Shown here one piece after another: positions 6,783 through 15,963 of a DNA stretch of 37,860 nucleotides. Every line of letters starts with the position of its first letter. The first letter of the stretch is position 1. The notes beneath the pieces were generated by a model. That model was not told the origin of the DNA and ran no database searches. It saw only the letters and a list, made by a program, of their open reading frames with translations. The stretch comes from Bacteroidia bacterium (GTDB taxonomy: Bacteria; Bacteroidota; Bacteroidia; Flavobacteriales_D; Crocinitomicaceae). The stretch is from the NCBI GenBank assembly GCA_030427935.1, contig JAUICI010000015.1, forward strand, positions 1 to 37,860. Reading direction: 5' to 3'. Both the position numbers and the translations under genes were made by a program.

Positions 6783-8048
6783 TCAATCACTACAAACATA
6801 TTTCTGAAACTGTTCAGCTTTTTTATACCCCAACTGAATACTGGTTTCTACATCCAAACAACCATTCTGAGATCGGTTGCTCATATAATAAGCCAAACCT
6901 CTGTTGTAATAAGCTTCAGCATATTCCAAATTCAAAGAAATTGCCTCTGTATAACTATCTATAGCGTCATCGTATTTCCCAAATAACAACTCCACATTTC
7001 CTTTCAAATTCCAGTTTTCAGCTTTGTCGGGATCCATGGCTACTAATTCTTGGGCATCAATCATGGCTTGGGCTTCATTCCCCAAAACTTTATTGGTAAA
7101 TGCAAGATTGTACAGGGCCTCTGAATATTCAGGATTATTTTCCAAAACCTGATTGTAGTCTTCTAGAGCTCCTTTCATATCCCCCATTTCTTTCTTTACT
7201 ACGGCTCGAGCCAAAAAAGAATTTCGCTCATTTTTACTTATCTCAATTGCTTTGTTCAAGTCTTCTAATGCCTTTTTTTGGTTTCCTTGAGCGCGGTAAT
7301 TAAGACTTCTATTGTAATAGGCCATCGCAAAGTCAGGATCAATTGAAATGGCCTTTGAATAGGCCTCAAGGGACTCATCGTACCTTTCCTGACCAAACAG
7401 CAACATCCCTTTCAAATCATAAGCTACAGCCAAAACAGTATCCGCATTGAATACAGAATCCAAGTTTAACTCGGCTTGATCCCAGTCTTTTTTGAGTATG
7501 CAAATATACGTTCGTTTCAGTGGCTCTAAAAATCCTAGACTATCCTGATCATATTCAATCGTATCCAATACTTTCAAAGCCTGATCGTATCTTCCAAGCG
7601 CAATAAGATCGTCAATTTGCAATTCTCTGGATTCGGTATTCTCTGGGTTCAGACTAATCGCTTTTGAAATATCTTCCATGGCTCCTTTATAATCCATGGC
7701 CATCATTTTCAGTTTAGCTCTTTCGTTATAGATATACTCCGAATATGGATTAATCCTTAAGGCGTATTGATAATCAATATTAGCTTCTTGAAATCGTTGC
7801 AAAAAACGATATACAAGAGCTCTTTTCATGTAAGCTCTAGCATATGATCTGTCAATACTAATCGCTTTGGTATAATAGGTTAAAGCATTATTCCAATCAC
7901 CACTACTTAGAAAATTATCTCCGGTCTGAATGTGCTTTTCGGCTTCTTGTCTAGGACCGAATTGTCCATATGCAATCGAACTCGAGCATAGCATGAGAAA
8001 AATTGCAAAACGAAAGACTGAGATATATTTGATATAATTACTAGCCAT
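6783..8048 (-). CDS. Secreted tetratricopeptide-repeat protein
   Basis: 421-aa protein with an N-terminal signal peptide (hydrophobic segment about residues 10-28, ending AYGQ) and about ten TPR units over the rest. Examples of the TPR signature are WNNALTYYTKAISIDRSYARAYMKRA, YDESLEAYSKAISIDPDFAMAYYNRS and YDDAIDSYTEAISLNLEYAEAYYNRG. TPR arrays bind protein partners; the location is predicted to be the periplasm. No enzymatic domain is present. It is on the same strand as the metallophosphoesterase downstream of 8169, but the 120-nt gap suggests a separate promoter, which I could not identify confidently. Confidence 0.9.
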   Translation of the reverse strand: MASNYIKYISVFRFAIFLMLCSSSIAYGQFGPRQEAEKHIQTGDNFLSSGDWNNALTYYTKAISIDRSYARAYMKRALVYRFLQRFQEANIDYQYALRINPYSEYIYNERAKLKMMAMDYKGAMEDISKAISLNPENTESRELQIDDLIALGRYDQALKVLDTIEYDQDSLGFLEPLKRTYICILKKDWDQAELNLDSVFNADTVLAVAYDLKGMLLFGQERYDESLEAYSKAISIDPDFAMAYYNRSLNYRAQGNQKKALEDLNKAIEISKNERNSFLARAVVKKEMGDMKGALEDYNQVLENNPEYSEALYNLAFTNKVLGNEAQAMIDAQELVAMDPDKAENWNLKGNVELLFGKYDDAIDSYTEAISLNLEYAEAYYNRGLAYYMSNRSQNGCLDVETSIQLGYKKAEQFQKYVCSD

Positions 8049-8168
8049 TATGATAGTTTTACTATTAACAAATTAATTTCGCATAAGTTCACTCTTCTCT
8101 AAAGTTAGTGAATGATCTCAAATAATTTACAAGGAAAAATTTAGGATGTGATAGAAGAATTTCAATTC

Positions 8169-9458
8169 TTACCCCCTCTTCTTAGCTACATTATGCCGAA
8201 TTTTTTCAGTTGATTTTTCGAATTTTTTATGTGGATGAGAAGTCAGCTTTAATACAGTAATTTCACTAGGAATGCCTATTCTTCCCGGGTAACCTAGAAA
8301 ACCAAATCCGCGATTCACATATAAATACCGATCGTTCTCTTCATACAAGCCTCCCCAATACTTATACTTGATTCTAGCCGGTGAAATTTTAACATATTTC
8401 GTCTCCACTCCCATCTGAAATCCATGGGTATGACCGGCTAAAGTCAAATGCATTTTCTTTGGGTGATGCTGGACAACTTCGGTAAAATGAGAAGGATCGT
8501 GTGATAATAAAATAGTCACATTCACATCTTCCATTCCCTTAATCGCTTGCTCAAAATCTCCAGACTGTCGGAAACCTTTCCCCCAGTTTTCAACCCCAAC
8601 TAATCCTACTTTTGAATTCCCTGATTTTAAGATTCGATGCTCATTCAAAAGCAAATCCCAGCCCATTAGTTGCTGACCCAATTTGATGTTCTCGATATCA
8701 TCTAAATGTTGCTCTTCATCTGGCCAATTGGTATAATCGCCATAATCGTGGTTTCCTAAAACCGAAAACACCCCTTCTTTGGCCTGTAATTGACTCAAAA
8801 TATTCTCAAAACCTTGCAATTCATCTGATCTGAAATTCACAAGATCTCCAGTGACACATATCAAATCTGCTTCTTCTTGGTTTACGAGTTCAACTCCATG
8901 GGCAATTCGACTTCTACGAAAAAAACTACCTAAATGAATATCTGATAATTGAACTATTTTAAAGCCCTCCAAATCTTCTGGTAGATCTCGAATATAAATC
9001 TCTACATACTCTTTCTTAATTCGAATGCCTCCACTAATAATTCCTCCAAATAAAAAGATAGCTGGCACAAAAGAAAATCCAAGATTCCACCACATGAGAT
9101 TCCCTGCTCGTGCAACACTGTAACCATCCAGCGAAGCGAGTGCATTGGTTGTCAGTTTAAAGTCAAATAAAATGCCATCGATCAATAAAGAACCTATTAA
9201 AAACAGCCCTTTAACCGAAAAATAAGAAACGATTACAGAAACCATCACGTTTTGATATCGCGCTTTCAAAGGTTTGATGAAGTAAAATTGCAAAATGGCA
9301 TAAACCGTTACGATCGTCAGCAAAATATACTGGGAATACCAAATTCGAATTCCGAAATCAGAAAAATTTTGAAGTAAAAGCTTGACCGGAAAATACAAGT
9401 ATATATCAGTAAGCAATACCAATAGAAGAACAAATGCTATGCTTTTTTTCCTTTTCAA
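8169..9458 (-). CDS. Membrane-anchored calcineurin-like metallophosphoesterase
   Basis: 429-aa protein with four hydrophobic segments in the first 145 residues, followed by a calcineurin-like phosphoesterase domain (about 165-405). Metal-binding motifs are complete: SDIHLG (D173, H175), GDLVNF (D205), GNHDY (N236, H237, D238), LLSHDP and AGHTHG. This arrangement resembles the YkuE/YaeI type with an added membrane region; some relatives hydrolyse UDP-diacylglucosamine (LpxG/LpxH-like), but the substrate here cannot be told. The catalytic domain position relative to the membrane is uncertain. The basic tail (HKKFEKSTEKIRHNVAKKRG) is notable. It is divergent from the subtilase gene, with 86 nt between starts. 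Confidence 0.9.
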   Translation of the reverse strand: MKRKKSIAFVLLLVLLTDIYLYFPVKLLLQNFSDFGIRIWYSQYILLTIVTVYAILQFYFIKPLKARYQNVMVSVIVSYFSVKGLFLIGSLLIDGILFDFKLTTNALASLDGYSVARAGNLMWWNLGFSFVPAIFLFGGIISGGIRIKKEYVEIYIRDLPEDLEGFKIVQLSDIHLGSFFRRSRIAHGVELVNQEEADLICVTGDLVNFRSDELQGFENILSQLQAKEGVFSVLGNHDYGDYTNWPDEEQHLDDIENIKLGQQLMGWDLLLNEHRILKSGNSKVGLVGVENWGKGFRQSGDFEQAIKGMEDVNVTILLSHDPSHFTEVVQHHPKKMHLTLAGHTHGFQMGVETKYVKISPARIKYKYWGGLYEENDRYLYVNRGFGFLGYPGRIGIPSEITVLKLTSHPHKKFEKSTEKIRHNVAKKRG

Positions 9459-9544
9459 AATGCGCGAATTGAATCTAAATTTCCTTTTGCCAAACTAATA
9501 ATAAAATTTCTTCGTTTTATATTTACAGAGACTAAATTTACTCG

Positions 9545-12184
9545 ATGTTGCGAAAATTACTTCTTAGCCTTATCATAGGCTTTTCTATGTTTTCTTATGG
9601 ACAAGAAAAACAAGCTCATGTCCCTGGGGAAGTTTTGTTTCAATTGAAAACGGAATATTCGATTGAAGCGTTCCAAAATAAATTGGCGCGTAACAGCCTG
9701 TTTTCAGGTGAATTATTTAATCTTCGGCTTATAAGTAAGAATGTCAATATCTTCAGTTTAAAATTTGACCCAAATTCTTTTGAACACGAAGAAGTATTGC
9801 ACTATTTGAGAATTCAGAAGGAAATTTCCTATGCGCAGAACAATCGCTATGTTCAAACTCGAGCAACCACACCAAACGATCCTGAGTTCACGAATCAATG
9901 GCATTTGGAAAACACAGGACAAACTGGTGGAACTATAGGCTCTGACATTAGTGCAACCGATGCATGGGACATCACAACTGGCGGTCTTACGGCGCATGGA
10001 GATACAATTGTTGTTTGTGTCATTGAAGAACAAGGAGCAAACTTAACTCTTCCAGAATTAGCTCCGAATGCCTGGAAAAATATTCACGAAATTCCCAATA
10101 ATGGAATCGATGATGATAATAACGGCTATGTCGACGATTATCTTGGATGGAATATTCAAAATAGTACCGATGATATTGGAAATGGAAACCATGGAACTCA
10201 AGTTTCTTCAGTAATTGGAGCAAAAGGCAATAATAATTCTGGAGGTTCAGGCATAAACTGGGATATTCAAATCATGATGATAAAAGGTGTCGTTCCTGCG
10301 AGTGAATCTAGTGTGCTTGCGGCTTATGACTACCCACTTACCATGAGAAAAATGTACAATCAATCCAATGGAACACAAGGTGCTTTTGTTGTAGTAACGA
10401 ATGCTTCTTGGGGTGTGGATAATGCGGATACAGCCTCTTATCCTCTTTGGTGTGCTTTTTATGATTCCTTAGGGGTTCATGGTATTCTGAATGTTGGTGC
10501 AACGGCTAATAATAACGTAAATGTGGATATCGCCGGGGATATGCCGACCATGTGTGGAAGCGATTATTTGATCTCCGTTACAGCCACAGACCACAATGAT
10601 GCCCGAAACTTTTCTGGATATGGAGCTGTCAGCATCGATTTAGCAGCTCCTGGTCAGAACGTTCACATGATGAATGCTGGAGGAAGTTGGGGACCTTCAA
10701 CAGGGACTTCATTTGCTTGTCCTGCTGTTGCCGGTACCGTAGCCCTGATGTATTCCATCGATTGTCCTTCATTCATGGCCTTGGTCAAATCCGATCCTGC
10801 TGCTGCAGTTCTAATGGTAAGACAAGCGCTTCTAGATGGGGTTGATCCTGTTGCCGGACTTGCTGGTGAAACCGTCACTGGGGGTCGATTAAATACTTTC
10901 GAAGCCCTGAATGAATTACTCGATCAATGTGATACAAATGAATGCTCATATGCCTATAGTATTCAATTAGATAGCATAACCGATACAACGGCCAGAATTG
11001 ATTGGGATGGTATTTCAGAAAGCTATTGGTTTTACTTTAAAGAAGCTACTGCCTCGTCTTTTGATTCCGTTCAGGTAGACACCAATTTTGTATTTCTGGA
11101 CACCCTTGTATTTTGCACGGAATACGATTTTTATTTGATCACGGATTGTGATACAGCTTTCAGCAATCCAACGGTTACTTACGGATTTACATCAGACGGA
11201 TGTTGTGAAAGCCCAAATATTCTGGTCGATACAATAGCTTCAACGACGGCATCTTTTTATTGGGACCCCATTTATTCTGCAAATGATTACTCGATTCGTT
11301 ACAGGATTTTAGGAACCTCAACGTGGACCGAACAAACGGGGATTTCCGATACGTTTCATCTGATCTCTGGATTAGTTGAATGTGAAGATTATGAAATTCA
11401 GATTCAAACCAATTGTAGTCAAATTACCACCAGCTACTCCAGTTCCTTTGAGTTCAAAACAAAAGGCTGTGGAGCTTGTTACGATCAACAATATTGTGAT
11501 GTACAAGCGGGAAATTCGAATTTAGAATGGATTGAGCGCGTACAATTAAATTGGATGGATTACACTTCTGGAGATAATAATGGCTACTTATTCAATGACA
11601 CGGTCACAACAACTTTAGTTGCTGGGGATCAATACACCATCGCGGTAACACCAGGTTATGCTGGTTTCAATTTTACTGAGAACTTTGGTGCTTGGATTGA
11701 TTTCGACCAAAACGGTGTTTTTGATGCATCTGAAAGAATACTAGCTGGATTTGAAAATGGTCTGATTAACGATGTATTTACAGTGCCCGCTAGTGCTGTT
11801 TTAGGTCAAACTAAAATGAGGATTACCATGGTTGGCCAATCTGGAGGTGGAGATCCTTGTCCTTCTATTCAAATTTCCGGTGAAATTGAAGACTATTGTA
11901 TTTGGATTTCCGATGTAGCTTCTACTTCTGAACCATTGAATGAAACTGAAGTAAAAGTCTACCCGAACCCTACGAATGGCCTTATTCAAGTTCAATTGAA
12001 TAAAGTGAGCGCAAACAATCACCTTGAAATTTATGATGCACAAGGAAAGCTTGTTTTGAATGCAAATCTGAACGACACACATAATCAATTAGATATTAGC
12101 CATTTGCAGAATGGTGTATATTATTTGAAAATAAAAAATAGACAAGCAATTCTAAAAATTGAGAAGTTGATCAAACTCGAATAG
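9545..12184 (+). CDS. T9SS-secreted subtilisin-like (S8) peptidase with Glu at the catalytic-Asp position
   Basis: 879-aa multidomain exoprotein. Signal peptide 1-20 (MFSYGQ), an inhibitor-like propeptide to about 105, S8 domain about 110-460, two fibronectin type III-like units (about 465-555 and 555-645), a GEVED domain (about 645-785; WIDFDQNGVFDASERILAG and GEIEDYCIWI) and a type A T9SS sorting domain (about 805-879; KVYPNPTNG, LQNGVYYLKI). His (H216 in GNGNHGTQV) and Ser (S389 in GTSFACP) of the triad are present, but the canonical VIDTG motif reads VIEEQ, with Glu at 161. Insertions such as NGIDDDNNGYVDDYLGW are typical of bacterial S8 enzymes. It is predicted to be exported by Sec and anchored or released through T9SS. 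It is probably monocistronic. Confidence 0.93.
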   Translation: MLRKLLLSLIIGFSMFSYGQEKQAHVPGEVLFQLKTEYSIEAFQNKLARNSLFSGELFNLRLISKNVNIFSLKFDPNSFEHEEVLHYLRIQKEISYAQNNRYVQTRATTPNDPEFTNQWHLENTGQTGGTIGSDISATDAWDITTGGLTAHGDTIVVCVIEEQGANLTLPELAPNAWKNIHEIPNNGIDDDNNGYVDDYLGWNIQNSTDDIGNGNHGTQVSSVIGAKGNNNSGGSGINWDIQIMMIKGVVPASESSVLAAYDYPLTMRKMYNQSNGTQGAFVVVTNASWGVDNADTASYPLWCAFYDSLGVHGILNVGATANNNVNVDIAGDMPTMCGSDYLISVTATDHNDARNFSGYGAVSIDLAAPGQNVHMMNAGGSWGPSTGTSFACPAVAGTVALMYSIDCPSFMALVKSDPAAAVLMVRQALLDGVDPVAGLAGETVTGGRLNTFEALNELLDQCDTNECSYAYSIQLDSITDTTARIDWDGISESYWFYFKEATASSFDSVQVDTNFVFLDTLVFCTEYDFYLITDCDTAFSNPTVTYGFTSDGCCESPNILVDTIASTTASFYWDPIYSANDYSIRYRILGTSTWTEQTGISDTFHLISGLVECEDYEIQIQTNCSQITTSYSSSFEFKTKGCGACYDQQYCDVQAGNSNLEWIERVQLNWMDYTSGDNNGYLFNDTVTTTLVAGDQYTIAVTPGYAGFNFTENFGAWIDFDQNGVFDASERILAGFENGLINDVFTVPASAVLGQTKMRITMVGQSGGGDPCPSIQISGEIEDYCIWISDVASTSEPLNETEVKVYPNPTNGLIQVQLNKVSANNHLEIYDAQGKLVLNANLNDTHNQLDISHLQNGVYYLKIKNRQAILKIEKLIKLE

Positions 12185-12287
12185 AGTTCAATTATTGGAT
12201 TTGTAAGGAATCGGGAATCTTTTAGAATACTTCCATTCTTTAGAAAATTTGTCTAAATTGCCAATTGAAAACCGAAACGAAAACGAC

Positions 12288-12315
12288 ACCCCAAACATGC
12301 TTGTATTTGAGGGGT
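12288..12315 (+). promoter_or_regulatory. Hairpin just upstream of a start codon
   Basis: ACCCC (12288-12292) pairs with GGGGT (12311-12315), and ACA (12295-12297) with TGT (12302-12304), around loop TGCT. The hairpin occupies the leader immediately before the ATG at 12325 and would bury the purine-rich GAGGGG. It could modulate translation; this is an inference from pairing only. Confidence 0.35.
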
Positions 12316-12324
12316 AACAATGCA

Positions 12325-13746
12325 ATGAGATTACTATTTGTTTACTTTCTGATGTTTGCTATTGCTCCTGTATTCACACAGGAGTTTCAGTCTGTAAATA
12401 AAAATCCTATTGAAAATTCATTTAACACCCGTTATCTAGGAAGCATTGGAGAACAACATTTTGCTTTAAATTTTAATGTAAATGTCTTCAGAAATGAAGT
12501 CAAAGATATCGATGAGGATAAAATAGATCCCAAAACGGAATTGTTCCTTTTGGTTTTTGACAAAGAAGCCAATCTTCAAAAGAAAGTTGTCCTTGATTAT
12601 GAATACAAATTTCAAGAAATCCTATTTGCTGGAATCATCCAAGATCATGTTAGTCTAATTTACTCTTCCAAAAAAGGAAAAGGTACAATTCAAGAAAATT
12701 TTGATGTTACGGGAAACAAAATGGATTTCTCAATCTTCTCAGAAGAGAAAAAGAAAAACTACATAAAAGCTACGGCCTCCAATAATTTCATTCTCCACAT
12801 CACAAAAGAAGATTGCAATGTTTACAATTCGGAACTGAAAAACATAGACAAATTCACTTTTCAAACGGATAGCATTTTGGAAGTAATTGATTACAACGGT
12901 GGTTTTCTGATGTTGCACATTAAGGACAATCAACCTGAATTGATTCAGTACACCAATGGAAGTTTGAAAAAAAGCAGTCCACAAGTAAGTAAAACTTGGG
13001 TTTGTAAAAGTCCTAAAATCAGTATAGATCCAGATAAGCCAGAAATATTTTATCTGACTTATTTGATTGGAAAGACTACAGGCAAGCCAGGAGGATGGGA
13101 TTTTTACGATACACGTTTAGACATGAACTATCGTTCGAAAGGTGCTCAAATAGTCTACTACAATGGTGTGGATGACATCCAGAAAGAAAGATCTTTGCTG
13201 TTCGAATCAAACATCGTTTATGGAACGAACCCAAATGCCAATTCAGAACAAAACATGGGTTGCACAAACCTGAGAAATCTAGGATTGGTAAAATTTAATA
13301 ATGCCCTACTCCTCCTTTTTGAAGAACAAACCATGAAAATTACAGTTACAGTGAATCAATTAACTGGAACTAAAAAAGTAAATCACCATTTTAAGTACCA
13401 CGACATCATCTTCCTAAAAGTGGGTGAAATGACATCCATACAAAACTTCCTGATTAAAGCTTGCGAAACCAATATGGATGAAAATCAATTTGGTTCTTTT
13501 GATGTTTTGATAAAAGAAAACAAACTGAATTTATTGTTTAATCAAACCTATATTAGAGAAAACAAACACAAACTGCTAACCGCAGGAATTGACTTGTATT
13601 TAGAGACTCAAGATAAAACTTTAAACGAAACCTTCAACCAACACGATCTTAATCTCGTTCTAAATCCTACCCGAAATTATGTAAAGTCTAAATACTTTTT
13701 AGCTTTGCAAAACGGATTTTTTGATTTGACTTTCTTGGAAGAATAA
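12325..13746 (+). CDS. Hypothetical secreted protein
   Basis: 473 residues from the ATG at 12325, which opens directly with a signal peptide (RLLFVYFLMFAIAPVFTQ); an in-frame TTG at 12265 would place 20 polar residues before it and is rejected as the start. The mature protein is soluble-looking and mixed alpha/beta with many Lys and Asn residues and no recognised motif, T9SS tail or lipobox. A periplasmic or exported location is inferred. It lies one base upstream of the acyltransferase gene, so it heads a tight plus-strand run that continues with rarA. Confidence 0.8.
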   Translation: MRLLFVYFLMFAIAPVFTQEFQSVNKNPIENSFNTRYLGSIGEQHFALNFNVNVFRNEVKDIDEDKIDPKTELFLLVFDKEANLQKKVVLDYEYKFQEILFAGIIQDHVSLIYSSKKGKGTIQENFDVTGNKMDFSIFSEEKKKNYIKATASNNFILHITKEDCNVYNSELKNIDKFTFQTDSILEVIDYNGGFLMLHIKDNQPELIQYTNGSLKKSSPQVSKTWVCKSPKISIDPDKPEIFYLTYLIGKTTGKPGGWDFYDTRLDMNYRSKGAQIVYYNGVDDIQKERSLLFESNIVYGTNPNANSEQNMGCTNLRNLGLVKFNNALLLLFEEQTMKITVTVNQLTGTKKVNHHFKYHDIIFLKVGEMTSIQNFLIKACETNMDENQFGSFDVLIKENKLNLLFNQTYIRENKHKLLTAGIDLYLETQDKTLNETFNQHDLNLVLNPTRNYVKSKYFLALQNGFFDLTFLEE

Positions 13747-13747
13747 G

Positions 13748-14617
13748 ATGCTGAAAGTTGTATATTATACCATACTGATTCCATTTTCGTACTTACCGTT
13801 CAAGGCTTTGTGGTATATGGCTGACGTGGCCTATTTTATACTTTATTATGCCTTAAACTATAGAAAGGATGTCGTTCGAAACAATCTGAAAAATGCCTTT
13901 CCAGAAAAATCCTGTGAGGAATTAAGAACAATCGAAAGAAAGTACTATCAACATCTGTGTGACCTCTTTTTTGAAATAATGAAAACCATTTCATTCAACA
14001 AAAAATTAGTCGACAAACACTTTGAAATTGCACCAAATAAAGATCTTCAAGAATCTTATCAGAATGGTCGAGATGTCATCTTCATGTGTGGTCACTTCAA
14101 TAATTGGGAACTTTGGGCTTCGGCCATGCCATATATGATTGACCACAAATGTGTGGCGGTATACAAACCTTTAACGAATGATTTTGCAGAAGAGAAAGCA
14201 AAAGAAGTTCGAGAAAAGCACGGTATGAAAATGGTGTCCATGAATGAATCTTTGAAGTATATGTACAAAAATAAAGGTTCCAAATCGGCCTATATTTTCT
14301 TAGCTGATCAATCACCTTCCAATATGTCTAAGGTTCGATGGAATACATTTCTAAACCAAGATACTCCATGGATGCTTGGGGGAACTAGTATTGGTAAGAA
14401 ATTGGAAATGGATTTTTATTTCGCCCACATTGAAAAACTAAAAAGAGGAAAGTTTAAAGTTCATTTTAAAAAGATTTCTGATGCAAAGGATGATCTTAAA
14501 GATTATGAAATCATCGATATCTATAGTCAGAATCTAGAAAAAGTAATCACTGAAAATCCTCAGTATTGGCTTTGGTCACACAAAAGGTGGAAACACAAAA
14601 AGCCAGAAAATGTCTAA
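13748..14617 (+). CDS. LpxL/HtrB-family lysophospholipid (lipid A) acyltransferase
   Basis: 289-aa inner-membrane-associated acyltransferase. The N-terminus carries a hydrophobic anchor (about residues 5-36) and the family HX4E catalytic motif is seen as H116-FNNW-E121. Further family features are the FLADQSP segment near residue 193 and the C-terminal YWLWSHKRWKHKKP, which corresponds to the conserved QYxWxHRRWK block. Family members transfer an acyl chain from acyl-ACP to a lipid A precursor, or act on related lipids. It starts one base after the upstream stop and overlaps rarA by 8 nt, so all three are probably co-transcribed. Confidence 0.92.
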   Translation: MLKVVYYTILIPFSYLPFKALWYMADVAYFILYYALNYRKDVVRNNLKNAFPEKSCEELRTIERKYYQHLCDLFFEIMKTISFNKKLVDKHFEIAPNKDLQESYQNGRDVIFMCGHFNNWELWASAMPYMIDHKCVAVYKPLTNDFAEEKAKEVREKHGMKMVSMNESLKYMYKNKGSKSAYIFLADQSPSNMSKVRWNTFLNQDTPWMLGGTSIGKKLEMDFYFAHIEKLKRGKFKVHFKKISDAKDDLKDYEIIDIYSQNLEKVITENPQYWLWSHKRWKHKKPENV

Positions 14618-15887
14618 TATCCCTTTAGCTGAAAGACTCAGACCCAAAACAGTAGAAGAATATATTGGGCAGAGCCATTTAGTTTCGGATGACTCTCCTC
14701 TTTTGAAATCCATTAATTCAGGTTTGATCCCTTCCATGATATTTTGGGGACCTCCAGGTGTTGGAAAAACGACATTGGCAAATCTAATTGCAAATCAGTT
14801 GGATCGATCCTTTTTTACGCTTTCAGCAATAAATTCTGGCGTAAAGGATGTTAGAGAGGTCATACAAAAAGCATCTACAGAAGGCATGTTTTCTAAAGGA
14901 ACTCCAATTCTGTTTATTGATGAAATTCACCGTTTTTCAAAATCGCAACAAGATTCGCTTCTTGGAGCAGTTGAAAAAGGCAAGATTATCTTATTTGGAG
15001 CAACTACTGAAAATCCTTCTTTTGAAGTTATTTCTGCCTTGCTCTCCAGATGTCAAGTCTATGTACTGAAACATCACACAAAAGAAGATTTAGAACGGAT
15101 TATTGAAAACGCCATCTCTAAAGATTCCATTCTCTCCAAATTGAAAATCGAAATTCAAGAGACGGAAAGTCTGATTCAATATTCAGGAGGAGATGCTCGA
15201 AAAGTGCTTAATTTATTGGAGATTGTAATCAATTCTCAAAATCAAAATGATCCAATTATCGTTTCCAATGCGATTGTAAAACAAACTCTAGAAAACAATT
15301 ACGTTTTATACGACAAAGGTGGCGAACAACATTACGACATTGCATCAGCCTTAATTAAATCCATTCGTGGTTCTGATCCCAATGCGGCGGTTTATTGGTT
15401 GGCAAGAATGATCGAAGGAGGAGAAGATCCTAAATTTATCGCTCGAAGACTTCTAATTTCAGCCTCCGAAGATATTGGTCTTGCAAATCCAACAGCATTG
15501 GTAATTGCCAATAATTGCTTTCAAGCTGTGTCCGTTATTGGAATGCCCGAATCTCGCATTATTTTATCTCAATGCGCCATCTATTTGGCTTCTTCTGCTA
15601 AAGGAAATGCTGCTTACATGGCCATAAATAAAGCTCAAGAAACTGTTCGAAACACTGGAAACCTGAGCGTTCCTTTGGATTTAAGAAATGCACCCACCAA
15701 GTTAATGAAAGAACTAGGCTATGGGGAAGACTATAAATACGCTCATGGTCATGCCGGAAATTTTGTGGATATGGAATTTCTTCCAAAGGAAATCAAAGGA
15801 ACTAATTTTTTCGAGCCGGGATCCTCAGCGAAAGAGCAGGAGATTTCAAAAAACATAAAAGAACTTTGGAAAGGAAAGTATGATTAA
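14610..15887 (+). CDS. rarA: Replication-associated recombination protein A (AAA ATPase)
   Basis: 425-aa RarA/MgsA protein, a relative of clamp-loader ATPases that acts at stalled replication forks. Visible parts: N-terminal LAERLRPKTVEEYIGQSHL, Walker A GPPGVGKT (47-54), Walker B FIDEIHRF (about 102-109), sensor 1 GATTENPSF, sensor 2 SGGDARKVLN, and the C-terminal tetramerisation region (YDIASALIKSIRGSDPNAAVYWLARMIEGGEDPKFIARRL). Length is as expected. The ATG lies within the last codons of the acyltransferase gene (8-nt overlap), giving translational coupling to a functionally unrelated envelope gene. Confidence 0.97.
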   Translation: MSNIPLAERLRPKTVEEYIGQSHLVSDDSPLLKSINSGLIPSMIFWGPPGVGKTTLANLIANQLDRSFFTLSAINSGVKDVREVIQKASTEGMFSKGTPILFIDEIHRFSKSQQDSLLGAVEKGKIILFGATTENPSFEVISALLSRCQVYVLKHHTKEDLERIIENAISKDSILSKLKIEIQETESLIQYSGGDARKVLNLLEIVINSQNQNDPIIVSNAIVKQTLENNYVLYDKGGEQHYDIASALIKSIRGSDPNAAVYWLARMIEGGEDPKFIARRLLISASEDIGLANPTALVIANNCFQAVSVIGMPESRIILSQCAIYLASSAKGNAAYMAINKAQETVRNTGNLSVPLDLRNAPTKLMKELGYGEDYKYAHGHAGNFVDMEFLPKEIKGTNFFEPGSSAKEQEISKNIKELWKGKYD

Positions 15888-15963
15888 TCCATTTCTCTAC
15901 TCACCTACTCCAATATTAATTCGTTATTCTTAAGTAGAATTGATACTTTTACGACCATCCTTT

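Noticed and set aside
9481-9544. Promoter TATATTTA before the subtilase gene
   Set aside because: Mismatch in the last base and no TTG at the correct distance (nearest is 28 nt away).
12265-12324. TTG start that would lengthen the secreted protein by 20 residues
   Set aside because: The signal peptide begins exactly at the ATG at 12325, and the extension includes the leader hairpin.
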